From: Diphasiastrum complanatum
Lineage: Eukaryota; Streptophyta; Lycopodiopsida; Lycopodiales; Lycopodiaceae
DNA length: 64,000 bases
Direction of reading: 5' to 3'
Assembly (NCBI GenBank): GCA_029204225.1
Contig: CM055108.1
Coordinates: forward strand, 47,337,146 to 47,401,145
This document shows positions 1 to 11,479 of the stretch, piece by piece. Both the position numbers and the translations under genes were made by a program. The notes below the pieces were generated by a model that made no database searches, had not been told where the DNA came from, and saw only the letters and a list, made by a program, of their open reading frames with translations. The first letter of the stretch is position 1, and each line of letters opens with the position of its first letter.

Positions 1-1256
1 GAGCTCAAATGGATAACGAATCATAATGAATCTAAGAATAACAATTGAATTGATATTCAACAGGACTTTTGGTATCTAGATGTGATTCTAGATTGTAATC
101 TAAAGTTTTTGTAGTTGAAGATGATCGTCATTTTGGTATGCGTTCAGTCTTCAATTACCAGTTGTTTATAGAATTTGAATCTTGCAGTTCAGTTAAAGAA
201 TCATGTTTTGGAAGTATTCCTAAATCCAATATTCTTAATGGAAAGATTTTGGAATGACTCTTACTTTTCTTGAGTTATGTTAGACATATACTCTAGTATC
301 CTATAAATGATTATGGTTTGGATTCTAGGAAATTATGATTGACAAATCATACGAATCTAAATATTTATGGTTGACAAATCATAAATAGATACTTAATTAT
401 TGTCAAAGGATTATAAGAAATTGTAATGATTTTTTAAGTGTGATGATTAATTCTTGATCTATTATTTGAGTAAGAATTCAGATCAGTATTTTGAATCTCT
501 CTACTCCAGTATTTATTTGAGAACCTATGGATCTCACAAATATTCTCACAAGATAAGTATTTTATTTGTGAAGAATTTAATTTATCTAGTAGATGTTATT
601 CTACTACAGTTTATGGTCCTGAGATGCTTGAGTACAGTTCTTCATTTGAATTGGATCTCCAATTATCCTAGGAGACAGACAAGTCTATAAGATGAATGAA
701 TGCTATCTTTCTTGTATTTGGTGTTAGAAAACAAGAGCATTTAACTCAAAAGAGTATCTGAGGTACTCAGAGTTGAGTTTTAATCATTCTATATCTTAAT
801 CATTCTCCTAGAGATTCTAGATAAATGAATTATCATATCTTAGAATTTAAATTCTAAGGGTATTTGTACTTGACAGCTTATGAATTATTTGTCAGAGTTG
901 TGCATACTTTCATACTGTAATTATAAATATTTTATTATTTCTTTAACTTTAGTCTCCTAAGTTAGGTTATTTCACCCACTGTTTCATGTAAGTGTTTTAC
1001 ATGAAGGTGATGTTACTAATTTGTGATGAATGTAACCCAGATGAAATTTTTTTCGCTTAGTGTACTTTTCAAACCTGAGTTGTACTCCAAAGCATAGATT
1101 AACGATTTCAAATAGGTTTATCTCTGAGTACTTGTTTGATATGAAAGTCCGACTAAGGATAATGATTTCTCGGTTAATATTGAAAGTTAAAGGAACTGTA
1201 ATTCTTTCTTGTTCAGAGAGTTTCTAAAGGATAGAAGCAGTTTAAGGAGGGAAGAA
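1..1256 (+). mobile_element. 3' internal part of a degenerate LTR element (family L1)
   Basis: No coding capacity is visible. The first ~300 bases match 22741-23078 over their length, with shared tracts such as the stretch around 'attgtaatctaaagtttttg' and 'cagtatcct', so both belong to one repeat family. The segment ends in a purine-rich tract (1244-1256, AAGGAGGGAAGAA), which looks like a polypurine tract placed directly before an LTR starting with TG. Reading on the + strand, this is the 3' end of an LTR element whose 5' part lies left of the window. Lack of pol similarity suggests a non-autonomous element, but only the end is seen. Confidence 0.55.
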
Positions 1257-1620
1257 TGTTATGTCCATGAACAGTAAGTAGGACTCAATATACTCCTAGT
1301 CTTGGACACAGTACTCCAGTAAATCAAGTTGTTAGTCATGCCACGTCATACTGGATGTGACCCACTAATATTCTTGTGAGGCCCAGAACACACTAAATGG
1401 AGTTTAGACAAGGTATGAGACAATGTATGCATGTGTAGAGTTATCAATAGCAATTTTATGAATAGGTGGTCCATGCTTAGGACTCTATTCTAGGTGAATC
1501 TATGTATAGAGAACTTAGGGCTATGCATGGCTATGTGCCCATGTTGCTTTTGGCTCTATATATTGAGGCCAAACTCGCCCTACTCCTCATTGTGATCATT
1601 GATTCATTGCTAGGGTTTCA
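1257..1620 (+). repeat. partial 3' LTR of family L1
   Basis: It begins TGTTATGTCC right after the polypurine tract and shares ordered blocks with the LTR at about 17976-18445, including gaggcccag/gaggacccag, tttagaca and ctctatatattgagg. The last block contains a TATA-like motif (tatatatt near 1557). Its 3' boundary is not clear because similarity to the other LTR fades after about 1570. Confidence 0.5.
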
Positions 1621-1871
1621 CTCTGCATTCATGCTTCTTATTTCCTTGGCTTGGGAGTGAAGCTTCTAGAGTTGATTGGTTGCTTCTACTTGGTTGGGTG
1701 TTGCTCCATAGTGTGTTTTCCATTGTGTTTTTCTTGTAAGCAGAATCTTAGCTTCCCTTATAATTATGATCTGGTACGTAGATATTATATTGGTATTGAT
1801 ATTGTTCAGTTTTCTTATTGAGTTTGCAGTGTTATGTATAATTCTAAATTTATTTTCTTTTCTCATTTACA

Positions 1872-2106
1872 GGATGCTATTGAAATAGATGCCTTTGGTA
1901 TGAGACATGGAGGCGTCCGTGGTATATCAGCCGGGAGAAAAGATGTGTCTCTATCTCATTATTTGAAACACTTTCAAAATAATAAGATTTGTATATCATT
2001 CATCTTTAATTCCATATGCAACCACTGTCATTATGGCCATCAAATCATTATCAGTTTGTTTAGTATGAAAAGATCATCTGCAATGGCCCTTATTCGGTTA
2101 CATTGA
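1872..2106 (+). pseudogene. degenerate terminal exon related to protein B (43307-44592)
   Basis: The open frame following the acceptor 'tctcatttacag' reads D-A-I-E-I-D-A-F-G-M-R-H-G-G. Exon 2 of protein B on the other strand near 43.5 kb reads D-A-V-E-L-D-A-F-A-M-R-R-G-G. Similarity continues through 'S-L-S-H-Y' versus 'S-M-A-H-Y' and 'N-N' to about 1990, then fades. The 3' splice acceptor sits at the same codon in both copies, so these are copies of a genomic intron-containing gene rather than a processed copy. No upstream exon of protein B could be found here, so I treat this as a remnant. Function is unknown. Confidence 0.55.
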
Positions 2107-3999
2107 TTTGAGCAAGAGGAAAAAATTTAGGATTTTTGGATCCATATGAAAGAGATTATTCCTTCATGACAATCCCATCCGTCTGAATCTTGAGGATGAT
2201 GATGATGATAATTAAATAATTTGCTGTAATATATTTTTGATATATTACAAGGATCTCTCTTTTGTTATGAATTTGGAATGCCTTTTGAAATATCATAATA
2301 CTTGGTGAGTTTTTAGCTTGATATCTAAATTGTGCTCTTCTATAAACCAATGAAAAAGTTGAACTAAATATTTATCTTCTTGAATTGGTGTCCTCCACGA
2401 TTTGTTGCTCTATGAAATGCTCCCCTTGCTTGCCATGAGATTTTTCATGCCTTGTGAAGACCATATACTTAAGCTCCCATATTCCTTTGCAAAATAAGTT
2501 GCATGATGAAGAAGGATGTGCTGCAAACAATAGTTTTGATTAGTGTACATCAGTAGAAAAAAATATAAGCCTGAATGAGAAAAAGTACCAGATAATGATA
2601 TAGATTAGCACCATGTAATAGGTAACGTTGTCTTTTTCCCAACAATCATGCACTGATTTTACAAATGGGGTGCAATGATTTTGCAAAATCCTCATATCTT
2701 CTGATGATAGGTTTTCTTTCCTGATAACACATATGAGTTTGTCTAAGTTGGTCCACAACTTGGAAAATGGAGGGGTGCTAAAGAAAATTGGGTATTTTTT
2801 TTATCCAATGGCATGAATGTTTATTGTCTTTTTCATAATTTCTATATGACCATCAGTAACAATGTCCAATAAAAAAGTCCCATTCCCATTTATGTAAGAG
2901 GCATACATGATGAGTCAAATTTTTCTATTCCATTCGTTTAAATGGTTAGCATAATCCTATTATGGGTCTCTTATCATTATTTTTTGTCATATCTCATTAA
3001 TTATAAAGACTCTAGGCAACTATGCCAAGAAAAGTCAATTTATGTACTTGTAAACACAAAACACTTGGTTTGCACTCAACAATAAACAGTTGTGTCAAAA
3101 TAGAACCTCGACATTTTTAAAATGGTGTACAGTTCTTTCAATTTTACATTCTTGTTATTCTCATCTTCAATAAGTTTACAAAAAACCATAATCCTTAAGG
3201 AATATGTGTAGATGCATAGGATAGGTCCAAAATTTTCATACCTCATGCTGGAAAAGTATTGGTCTACTAAGCCTACAATGACTAATGCCTATTATGAGCA
3301 TGGACGTATCTATGCTATTATAGATCTTATAATGTCCATGTTGAACATATGCATGTATAATAGACATGTTTCCACATGTGAAAGTTTTTACTATGCCATG
3401 AAGGAAGATTGAAATTTGAGAATAAGATTGAATGTAAGATAAGGAAATGATTATTCAGAGGTGGTATCAGACAACAGTTTGGAGACTATGTTGAGCATGT
3501 GATGATTGGGACCCATGCCCCAACTTAGAATTCAAATGGCAACTCAAGGGGTCGAGCTTGTAAGTTAAGAGTATTTATAATACAAGAGGACAACAAATCG
3601 TGACATTTCCTCTCAACATTTTACATTTACATGTTCTTAAGAGGGATGATGCTTATAATAACAATTATCAGCACATGTTATATATCCTAATATCTTGACA
3701 TTTCCTTTCAATAAAATTACATTCACAGGTTTTTAAGATGGATGATGCTTATAATATCTTGGTATAAACAATGGGGAAGTGATGTTGATTGATAACGTTG
3801 GAGTATGAAAAAACCAAAGAAAATGTAAGTCTTTGATGACTCCGACAACTCCATGTTTGTATAACTTCAAGTTTGGGTGGAATCAGCAAATTTTTTTTAT
3901 CATCCATCACATCATTTCATGACTTTGAATTGGATAATAATTTGAATTATTGATGAAATAGTTGGAACTTCTTTAGAACTTGGTAGCACAAACAACATC
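2107..3999. other. unassigned stretch, no supported gene
   Basis: AT-rich sequence with only short open frames. One frame of 66 codons (3212-3412, +) has no recognisable motif. A tggtatcaga string at 3463 resembles a primer-binding site, but no LTR end precedes it. I see nothing else. Confidence 0.4.
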
Positions 4000-4232
4000 A
4001 ATCATTAGAATCTCAAGTGTAACAAGTACAATTGTAGTTTTGAAACATTATAATCACAGGTGTAAAAATTGGAGATGAAAGATGATTCATGCAGAATATC
4101 AATATGGATTGAATCAGAGCGAATTTCTAACTTGTTGTGGCTAATATTGCCACAAGTTGAGACATCTCTCAATCTCTGAATGAGCATATGACGTAATATA
4201 GAGTCGAAAGCTTGTTTGAAGTCGAACACAAA
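4000..4232 (-). mobile_element. LINE reverse-transcriptase scrap
   Basis: The minus-strand frame reads F-V-F-D-F-K-Q-A-F-D-S-I-L-R-H-M-L. This matches the conserved 'F-x-D-F-x-K-A-F-D-S-V-x-R' block of non-LTR reverse transcriptases, where the second Asp is catalytic. The same block appears in the LINE at 60.3 kb. Only about 75 codons remain, with no YADD box, so it is a short dead fragment. Confidence 0.6.
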
Positions 4233-4677
4233 CTGCTCTTCTATGGAAAACCAAAAGTTGTCTAAAGAAACTATACTATGTAAAGAGACATGATTGTAGC
4301 TGAATATACAAGATGTGGCCTACGGGAAAAAGAAGGTATAAGTTAATAATTTCTTGTACTAGGATGACTTTCCCCATCTTTTGTTAAAAAAAATAGACAA
4401 TTTTTTTTTGTCACATTTACATCTACTCTAACACATGTAAAATAAAATAAAATACCAACCTAAGGCAGGGCCAAGTGGCTTGCCACACTCCCTTGTTTTC
4501 CTTTTACTTTCACTTGCATCTATTTTCTTATTGGAATTTGCTAGTTGCATCTAAATGTTTTTTGGTTTTTAAACATTTAGATTTAGGCAGCTTGTAAAAT
4601 TGGCCAATTAATTGTAAATTCAATCGGGTGGATAATCTACTTTGTCAATTCTTTGTTAGCATCGCTAATTCACACAA

Positions 4678-4786
4678 GGGCACCAAGGCTTGGTCCCCAT
4701 GTGTCATTAGCACAAAGTAGGGTAAATAGGAAGGGCACCAAGGCTTGGTCCCATGTGTCATTAGCACGAAGTAGGGTAAACAGGAA
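4678..4786. repeat. two tandem copies of a ~55 bp unit
   Basis: The unit beginning gggcaccaaggcttggtccc occurs at 4678-4732 and again at 4733-4786 with a few substitutions and one 1-base deletion. A simple local duplication. Confidence 0.9.
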
Positions 4787-5583
4787 GGCTGTTGTTAGCA
4801 CTAGCGTAGTAATGGTTAAACAAAATGGTTTGGGACTAGGTGTTATGTGGCCTCACTTGTAGTCCATTATGCATCCGATAATAGTTGTTGCATCTTGAGA
4901 AAAAGTCCACGTACTGATGACATATACATTAGCATAGTACAAAAAAAGCAAAGACACGTCAGTTAGCAAATTAAAGCAATAAAGGGAAGGATGCAAATGT
5001 GGAAGCAGGGTAAAGTAGGCTTCGTATTGTTCCATTAAATAAACTTAAAAGTACATATCACTGGGGGAAATATGGGCTCAAAATGGGCCCTTTAAGAAAT
5101 TTCACTTTAGAGAGAGATTACGTAGAGAGAGAATGAAAACCGATAACTTTTGGTCGTCGTTTTCTGAGTTTCCGGCCTTGCCTGGCGTTTAACTAGTATG
5201 GTTAACTTCAAACAATAGTTAGTTAAACATGAGATGTAATAACTTCTCTTCATGCTCGTTCCAAAATTTGGGACTAGAGCTTTAAGACTGAAAATCTTGG
5301 TATGCTCAATGCAAAACTGAAGTGGGAGAGGCAGAACTTTTGAAATCACTGTATGCTTATAGTGAAATATGAGGCGAGACGATTTTTCAATGTGACATAA
5401 ACATTACAAAAGTAAGGAATGCTAGATCTATTCATATTGATTTACCGTAGTTTGATTCATTTACATGACTGTAGCTTTAACAATGGCAATGTTCCATTTG
5501 CATGTTGCTCTCCAATTATTAAGAAAAATGCGAAAGTTGTAGAGAATGTTGCTACAATAGTTAGAGAATTGAGAATGAATAAC
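4787..5583. other. no supported gene
   Basis: Only short unremarkable frames. The last ~160 bases (5419-5583, +) may be the 5' part of the locus 1 protein, because the frame leads straight into its conserved region, but similarity to locus 2 is not visible before about 5584. Confidence 0.3.
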
Positions 5584-6067
5584 CATATGAATATAGATTT
5601 GTGAGTGGATGGATCAATTTATCCTAATGATCCAGCTACCAATTTGTGTCCAGATTTTAAGTCCATAACTCATCTTCTCAGATATGTATGTGAAGGAAAT
5701 AGCAGATTACTTGGATATTGTCAAAGGTTGCATGATATTGGAATGCATAGCATATCATGTCTTAATCAACAATTACAGTTTGCTAATCAACAATTGCAAT
5801 GTGCAAATCAACAATTGCTTCATTACGTGCAACACATCACTCAAAAATGCTATGTCAAAGTTGAATGCGACTGTCGCTTCGGGAATCAAAAAAAGAAATG
5901 TTAGAATCCATGGAAAAGTTGCGATCCGAGAGTTTAAAATCTGTTGTTGATATAAAAGTTATCAATAAGACAATGATGAAGAGAAAAAGAAAGAGAGTAC
6001 CGATGAAGAATATTGATGACTTATCTACACATAGCGGCAATCAGAAAAAAAGAATTCGAGCATTCAA
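5584..6067 (+). pseudogene. transposase-like protein A, locus 1, N-terminal exon
   Basis: The translated segment aligns with the N-terminal third of the locus 2 protein (46079-45243, minus). Shared features are I-D-L-(W)-V, then Y-P-x-x-P, L-L-R-[YF]-V, and L-L-G-Y-C-Q, followed by a Gln/Asn-rich, probably coiled-coil stretch and a Lys/Arg-rich segment ending R-A-F-K. The Trp codon of locus 2 (TGG) is TGA here at 5602, which stops the frame, and at least one further frame change occurs near 5860. The segment ends at a good 5' splice site (ttcaa|gtatg). The gene is broken. The basic tail suggests nucleic-acid binding, but that is inference. Protein family is unassigned. Confidence 0.6.
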
Positions 6068-6191
6068 GTATGTTGTCATATAAACTGTTTATTTGATTTA
6101 TATATGTCATTTAAGTTTGATTTGCACTTGATAACATGGATTATTTATTTATTTATTTATTGATAATTTGAGTTTCATATGTTTGATGCAG

Positions 6192-8039
6192 ATCATGTTT
6201 GGTGGCAAAGAACTATTTAACAGATCGTTCATGCATTGGATCATCTTTAAGTCATGTTTTACCAAGAACGTCAGCAAAGGAAATGATAAAAAATGCTCGG
6301 TTTGAAAAAATGAAAAATAAAACTGTAGAGACTATTTTGATTAAGGTTCAATCATACTTGGATGCAAATGTGATACAAGGCGCATGTGACGTATCTGGAA
6401 TTAGCAGAAATGCTTATTCTACTTTTTTTAGAATAGTTAAAGAAGCTTTTTCCCAGTGATGGTGAAGAAAATTTATCTTCCGCGTCCATATCGGGTAAGA
6501 TTAGCTAGAAATTTTTATAATGACGGAATGTTCAAAGTAGTTGGCCAACCACTCCATATAACTGAATTATACAAATCAAAATATGGTGAGCTCAATTACA
6601 ACGACTGCAGTAATATTTTCCTTGATATTGAAAATGTTCTAAAATACATTATTCGATTCTATAAACTAGACGAACATCAAGTAAATGGAAAGATCATTAT
6701 TGTAATAAAATTGGATGAATATGAAATCATCAAGGGTCAGAAGTTGGAACGAGTGAGTGTCACTTTGATGAACAAAATTTCAGATACAAATGATCGAACA
6801 TTTAGTATTCAATTGGAAAATCACATATGGTGGTCCGCGTCATTCCAGGTATACATTTCAATTTTCATTTAGAATATCTTTATTAACAATTCATACCTTG
6901 TCAGTTTTTATTGACATGTCATGCATTACTTGTTTCTCTATAGGTCTTGAAAGAGGACCATAAAATACTTTCATGGATATTTTCAAGAACAAATTATGGC
7001 GAGCTTATAAAGAGACATTTGGAGGGTGAAAAATTTACTGTAAAAAAATATGGAAGTTTTCAAATTAAATGGCACCTTGTAGGGGATTTGAAAACATTAA
7101 AATGTATGTATAATGTCTCTCATGGGATAACATCAAAGCATCCATGTCTTTATTGCATGAAGGATTGCTACAATATGAATTTGGGACGATCAACAAACAC
7201 TGGCCCAACACAAGAAGCTGAAGATCCAAATATGAAAAGTGTTCTGCCAATTCCATTAGAATATGTTCACATATGCACATTGCATGTTGAGGTTCGTATT
7301 ATTGAAAAACTTATTTACCTGCATATTCTACTAGCATGGAATCATAAATGGGAGTCTGTGGCTAAAGCAGCAATTAGGAGGTTGGAAATAGTTCTGTCAA
7401 ATGCAGGACTACATAAAGGGAATGTCACGATTGAAAAAAGTGACAGACTCTTCGGGAAAAAGGAAACATTCCTAATAAGCCATCAATTGGAGGTGCTAAA
7501 GCAAGAAGATTCTTATCCAATCACACATGAAAAGAATCAAGTGTCAGATACGAAATTTGGAGAGAAATTGTTCAAGCCACACGAACACTGGAAGGAAGTA
7601 ATCGAGGTATATAAAAAATGAGTTCATGAAAGAATTTGCATAATTTCTTGAGAATTAGTGAGGCAAGAATTTTCAATATAGTAGTCAAAATGCACACTTT
7701 TATGTACAATTTTTTTCGCTTGTGTTAATATGTCTTTCTTCCATGAAAAACCTTCATTGATTCTTTTGTTTCATACATGGGTTCTATTCAATGATTTTTT
7801 AATGCTTGTGCAAGTGATATTTGCTACTTGTTGCACAATTAATTGATTTGTCTCCATTCAACATACTCCTTACAATTGTACCATTTTTTCTTGTTCAAAT
7901 GCCATGTTTAGTATTGTACGTAAATACGCATGAATTTTCCATATTCAAAGATGTCATATTTGTGGAGTGTTATTTCAAGCTATTGACGAAGGCGCGTATG
8001 GAAGCCCAATTGAAAGCCAAATGGACAAACTTAATTTAG
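6192..8039 (+). pseudogene. transposase-like protein A, locus 1, catalytic-core exons
   Basis: Exons inferred from splice sites and frame are 6192-6848, 6944-7606 and possibly 7980-8039. The first junction (ttccag|gtatac to ctatag|gtcttg) and the last (atcgag|gtat to ttcaag|ctattg) are both phase 0. The core shows an acidic 'I-K-L-D-E-Y' block (near 6710), 'L-V-G-D-L-K-T-L-K' (near 7080), then 'K-H-P-C-L-Y-C-M-K-D', a Cys-x2-Cys zinc-site-like pair, and a His in 'C-T-L-H-V-E'. From memory, uncharacterised eukaryotic transposase-like proteins of RNase H fold carry a Gly-Asp-x-Lys block followed by Cys-x2-Cys. I therefore read the two Asp residues as candidates for the first two metal ligands. 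A frameshift near 6455 (FSQ-stop, continuing one frame over) breaks it, and no C-terminal part follows. The exact superfamily is unsettled. Confidence 0.5.
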
Positions 8040-10845
8040 AATTGTCTAGGGCAATTTGTTCCTTTTTACTTGAAATGTATCATTTGTTGCACTTATGTTG
8101 TACAATCGATCTAGTCACATGTATGGGCCTTATCTCCTTATTTATGAGTATGTTTTGAGTTTTCTACCTCAACCTCATTGAATGCTCTTTTTTTTTGTTA
8201 GTTTTTCACACAAAATGGAATCCAATCAAGCTCCAAATTTTAGGGAGTTCATAAAAAGTGAATATGAGAGAGAAGATGTGAGACTGTACTGTGAAAATTT
8301 GAAATTTTTCTATTGGGATTTGTTACCAACAAACAATGCACGTTATTTGATGCAAATGAATTTGTTCAAATTTACATTGTACATCAAGTAATCCGCCAAG
8401 CCTAAACATGATCAGTCTTTTGTGTGTCACGAGCACAATGCCTAGGGGAAGGCCTATGCCTATGTGGTTGTAGTAAGAAACTCTATCCATGTAAGCTTGG
8501 TAATATTTGATTCTAAAATTTGTATGACTGATATTCTCAAAACATTATGTTATCCTAAGGTGGATGGATCTCAAACAATCATAGAAAAGTTAGGGTCGAG
8601 GTCACTACAAAAGTTCACCATTCACCTACTTCTGGCCCCCCAGTCAAATTCATTGTTTCAGCATGTCAGTATGTATATGATGATATACTACACCAGGTGT
8701 CTCGCAAGATTACATATAGCCTAGTGTCTATCAGAATCCATGATTTCATTGCATTAAGGCACAAATGCTTGGATATAAATGAGATCCACATGTTCATGCC
8801 TCACCTTAGAACATCCATGGATTAAAATTTTAAGTTTGAAAACTTTTGAGACTTTTGGAATGATTGGATACACCACAACTTCAGGCTTTTGAAAAATACT
8901 CATACTCTACGAAGTGAAATGAAGGTAAGCCAAGAAGTTTTGTTACCGGTTTCAGCAAAAGCATTTCAAGTAGAACACAACAAGCAACAAATTTATTAGT
9001 ATATATCGAGGGAATGAACCCTAAGACGTCTACTGTTCATTGAAAATGTGCATAGCGTGAATAGAATTTCAATATCAGTTGTTTCCATGCTTCAAACCTA
9101 AAACATAAAGCCCATCCATCCAGAATTGACTCCCAAATAAGTTGGTTTAATTTCTTGCACACGGAATATGGTTAAATTAGAAAGTGCCAACAAAATCTTA
9201 GTTGATGTGAGATATAGTCAACATTGCTACATATTGTGTCAAAATAATAACTTTCATCTTTGCAAACTGGCAAAGGTAGCAATGATATGCCATATGGTCG
9301 TTATAACTTTGAAAAGCTATGTATCGAGCAACATCTCTGGAGCATTTTGTATCTAAATACACCAACAATTCTAGTCTATTTCATGGTTTTTAGAGCATTT
9401 TATGTCTAAATACACAAACATATGCTACAAATATGTACAACATACAACTCCAGACTCATTAGAAAATATATGCCTTGAGGGCGATTTTACCAACAGGTTC
9501 TTCTCACCAACAAAAGTTTCATTGTCCTTCTGAACATGTCTTCTGTAAGTTCGTAAGCAACAAATACAACTTTCAGTTATAATACTTTCTGGATTCAGGT
9601 CGGAAAGACCCAACAAGAGAGGTTTATGAAAGCAAATCCCAATAAGAAAGTTTCCGAGTCCAACCTTTTTCGCCTTTCCTTTGATAATTCAAACCAAAGC
9701 ATTGCAAGAAAGAAGTGAGGTTCATGCAGTAGCCTAAATAGGTTTGTTGCACAGACTCAGGCATAACATGAAGTTACCTCCGATGGTGCTTCCATGTACC
9801 TGCTACATGTATAGGAACAGTCCTGCCTGCACACAACAAACATAAATAGCCAGTATAATAAGCATTGCACATTCTTGCCATACATGGCCTGAGAGAATGC
9901 GATTAGTATGAATGGTGTTTGTCATTCAACAAGTAGCAGATCTGGTTGTGTCAAAATACAGTATTGTACCATCATACATAATGTCAAAGTACTTTTGATA
10001 GACCAGCAATATCTGCTACTGAATTAACCAGTGTGGCAAAATCCCAAGCCTCTAAAGCATGAAACGTGTTCCAGTTTAAGGAAAGGCATAGGCAAATTAA
10101 TCGCATATTGAAATGGAAGTAATCATGATAAGTTCTAATCAGAAATTGATGGGCTTGTTCTACCCATATCAAATATACATATTAGCACATATCTAAGCAG
10201 GACAGCTTGTTGAGTAACAGACTGTTGGTTATGACCACCTTCCACAAGGTGTTTTGGTTCCAATCACGATCACAATACGGAAAAAGCAAGAAATTTAGCA
10301 CCAACAAATTCCACATAGTGAGACTGGGGTTTGCACATTAAGGCAGCTTTGGTCGTCAAAAGTCGTCAAATTTGATACCTGGACACAAATAATCTTACTT
10401 AATCAACCTTGATTGCATGTGTGAGATAAATCTATGAAAATTGGAAAACAAAATGTTATATAAGGGCCACTTATTAAAACGATACAAAAGGCAGAATATT
10501 TCCACATTTCTCTTGATAAAACACGACAAAATTTGAAGCAAAAAAAGAAGAACAATGCTAGTAGCAAACTTGGAAGGGCAAGACCTGCTAACACTCAACT
10601 ACTCCAACATGGAAGTCGCCTACACTTAAAACTAAAACATTCAGAAATGTTCAGGTTTACAATCTTGCACTCCTGGTGCATTTTGCGACAGAGCTTTAAC
10701 ATCTCAGAAAAAACTTGACAACTAACCCAAAAAGTAAGATAGTAAATGCATGTGCAAGGCAGGTTATGGCCAAAAAGACCTCTGACAAAGACAGAGGAGG
10801 GTATAGTTGGCTGTGAAAGATCCAAAACGCGATCCAGGTTATGAT
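8040..10845. other. no supported gene
   Basis: Moderately AT-rich sequence. Two minus-strand pieces look exon-like but cannot be joined. One, around 9779-9835, is bounded by a TGCAG acceptor and an AG|GTAACTT donor. The other, 9984-10090, is a frame reading H-A-L-E-A-W-D-F-A-T-L. They could belong to a minus-strand gene with 10846-10979, but order and stops do not fit a single model. Confidence 0.25.
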
Positions 10846-10979
10846 TTAGCAAGCGGACTTGTTTGCTATTGTTGAAGTAAGCATTGTCGCCTCATCAATG
10901 ATTTGAAAAACTGATGAATCAACATAGAAATGCTTCCGATGAAGCGGCCTCCCCTTACAGTTAGTTGCATCCATTAGTC
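10846..10979 (-). CDS. candidate terminal exon of an unidentified gene
   Basis: On the minus strand a pyrimidine-rich tract ending ttttctgtag precedes an open frame that starts G-L-M-D-A-T-N-C-K-G-R-P-L-H and runs about 44 codons to a TAA. Composition and the strong acceptor are coding-like, and it lies ~490 bp from the TEN1 start on the opposite strand, as a divergent neighbour would. I do not recognise the protein and could not identify an upstream exon, although the frame stays open through the putative intron. It may equally be non-coding. Confidence 0.3.
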
Positions 10980-11430
10980 CTACAGAAAAACAGAAAGAGA
11001 TGAACCAAACGCACGGATCAGAAAAGAGGCATAAAACAGCCACGAAGCTGATAGCAAGCAATATTCTACGCCCGCCCCCTTGGATGCTAGCCACGAGTCA
11101 AAAGCATGTGCATGCAACGCCAGTGAGGAGGTCCAAAAAGGCAAGGAACGTGACAAAGAAAGATCAGGATTTCAATTCGCTTTTTTCGAAAAAATGATTT
11201 GTGACAGCCTGAAGGCCTGGAGAACTTCAAAACAAAATGCTTTTAAAAAACCAAAAAATTAATAGTGTCAATGTCACAATAATCCTGAAGTCCCCAAAAT
11301 ATATATAAAAATATTTAAAAAATAAAGAAGCCCCTACTGCAGGGCCAAAAACCCAACATTTTATATAATGGGTGAAAAACTAATGGGTGCTACAAAAAAA
11401 AACAAGAGGAGTTGGAAGAAAAGAGAAGAC

Positions 11431-11435
<5 letters not shown>

Positions 11436-11471
<36 letters not shown>
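11436..11471. repeat. (GA)n microsatellite in the TEN1 5' leader
   Basis: An uninterrupted GA run ends at the TEN1 start codon. GA-rich leaders are common in plant genes. Here the repeat directly abuts the initiation codon. Confidence 0.9.

Positions 11472-11479
<8 letters not shown>

Noticed and set aside
3463-3472. Primer-binding site
   Set aside because: TGGTATCAGA is followed by CAAC, not GC, and no LTR end precedes it.
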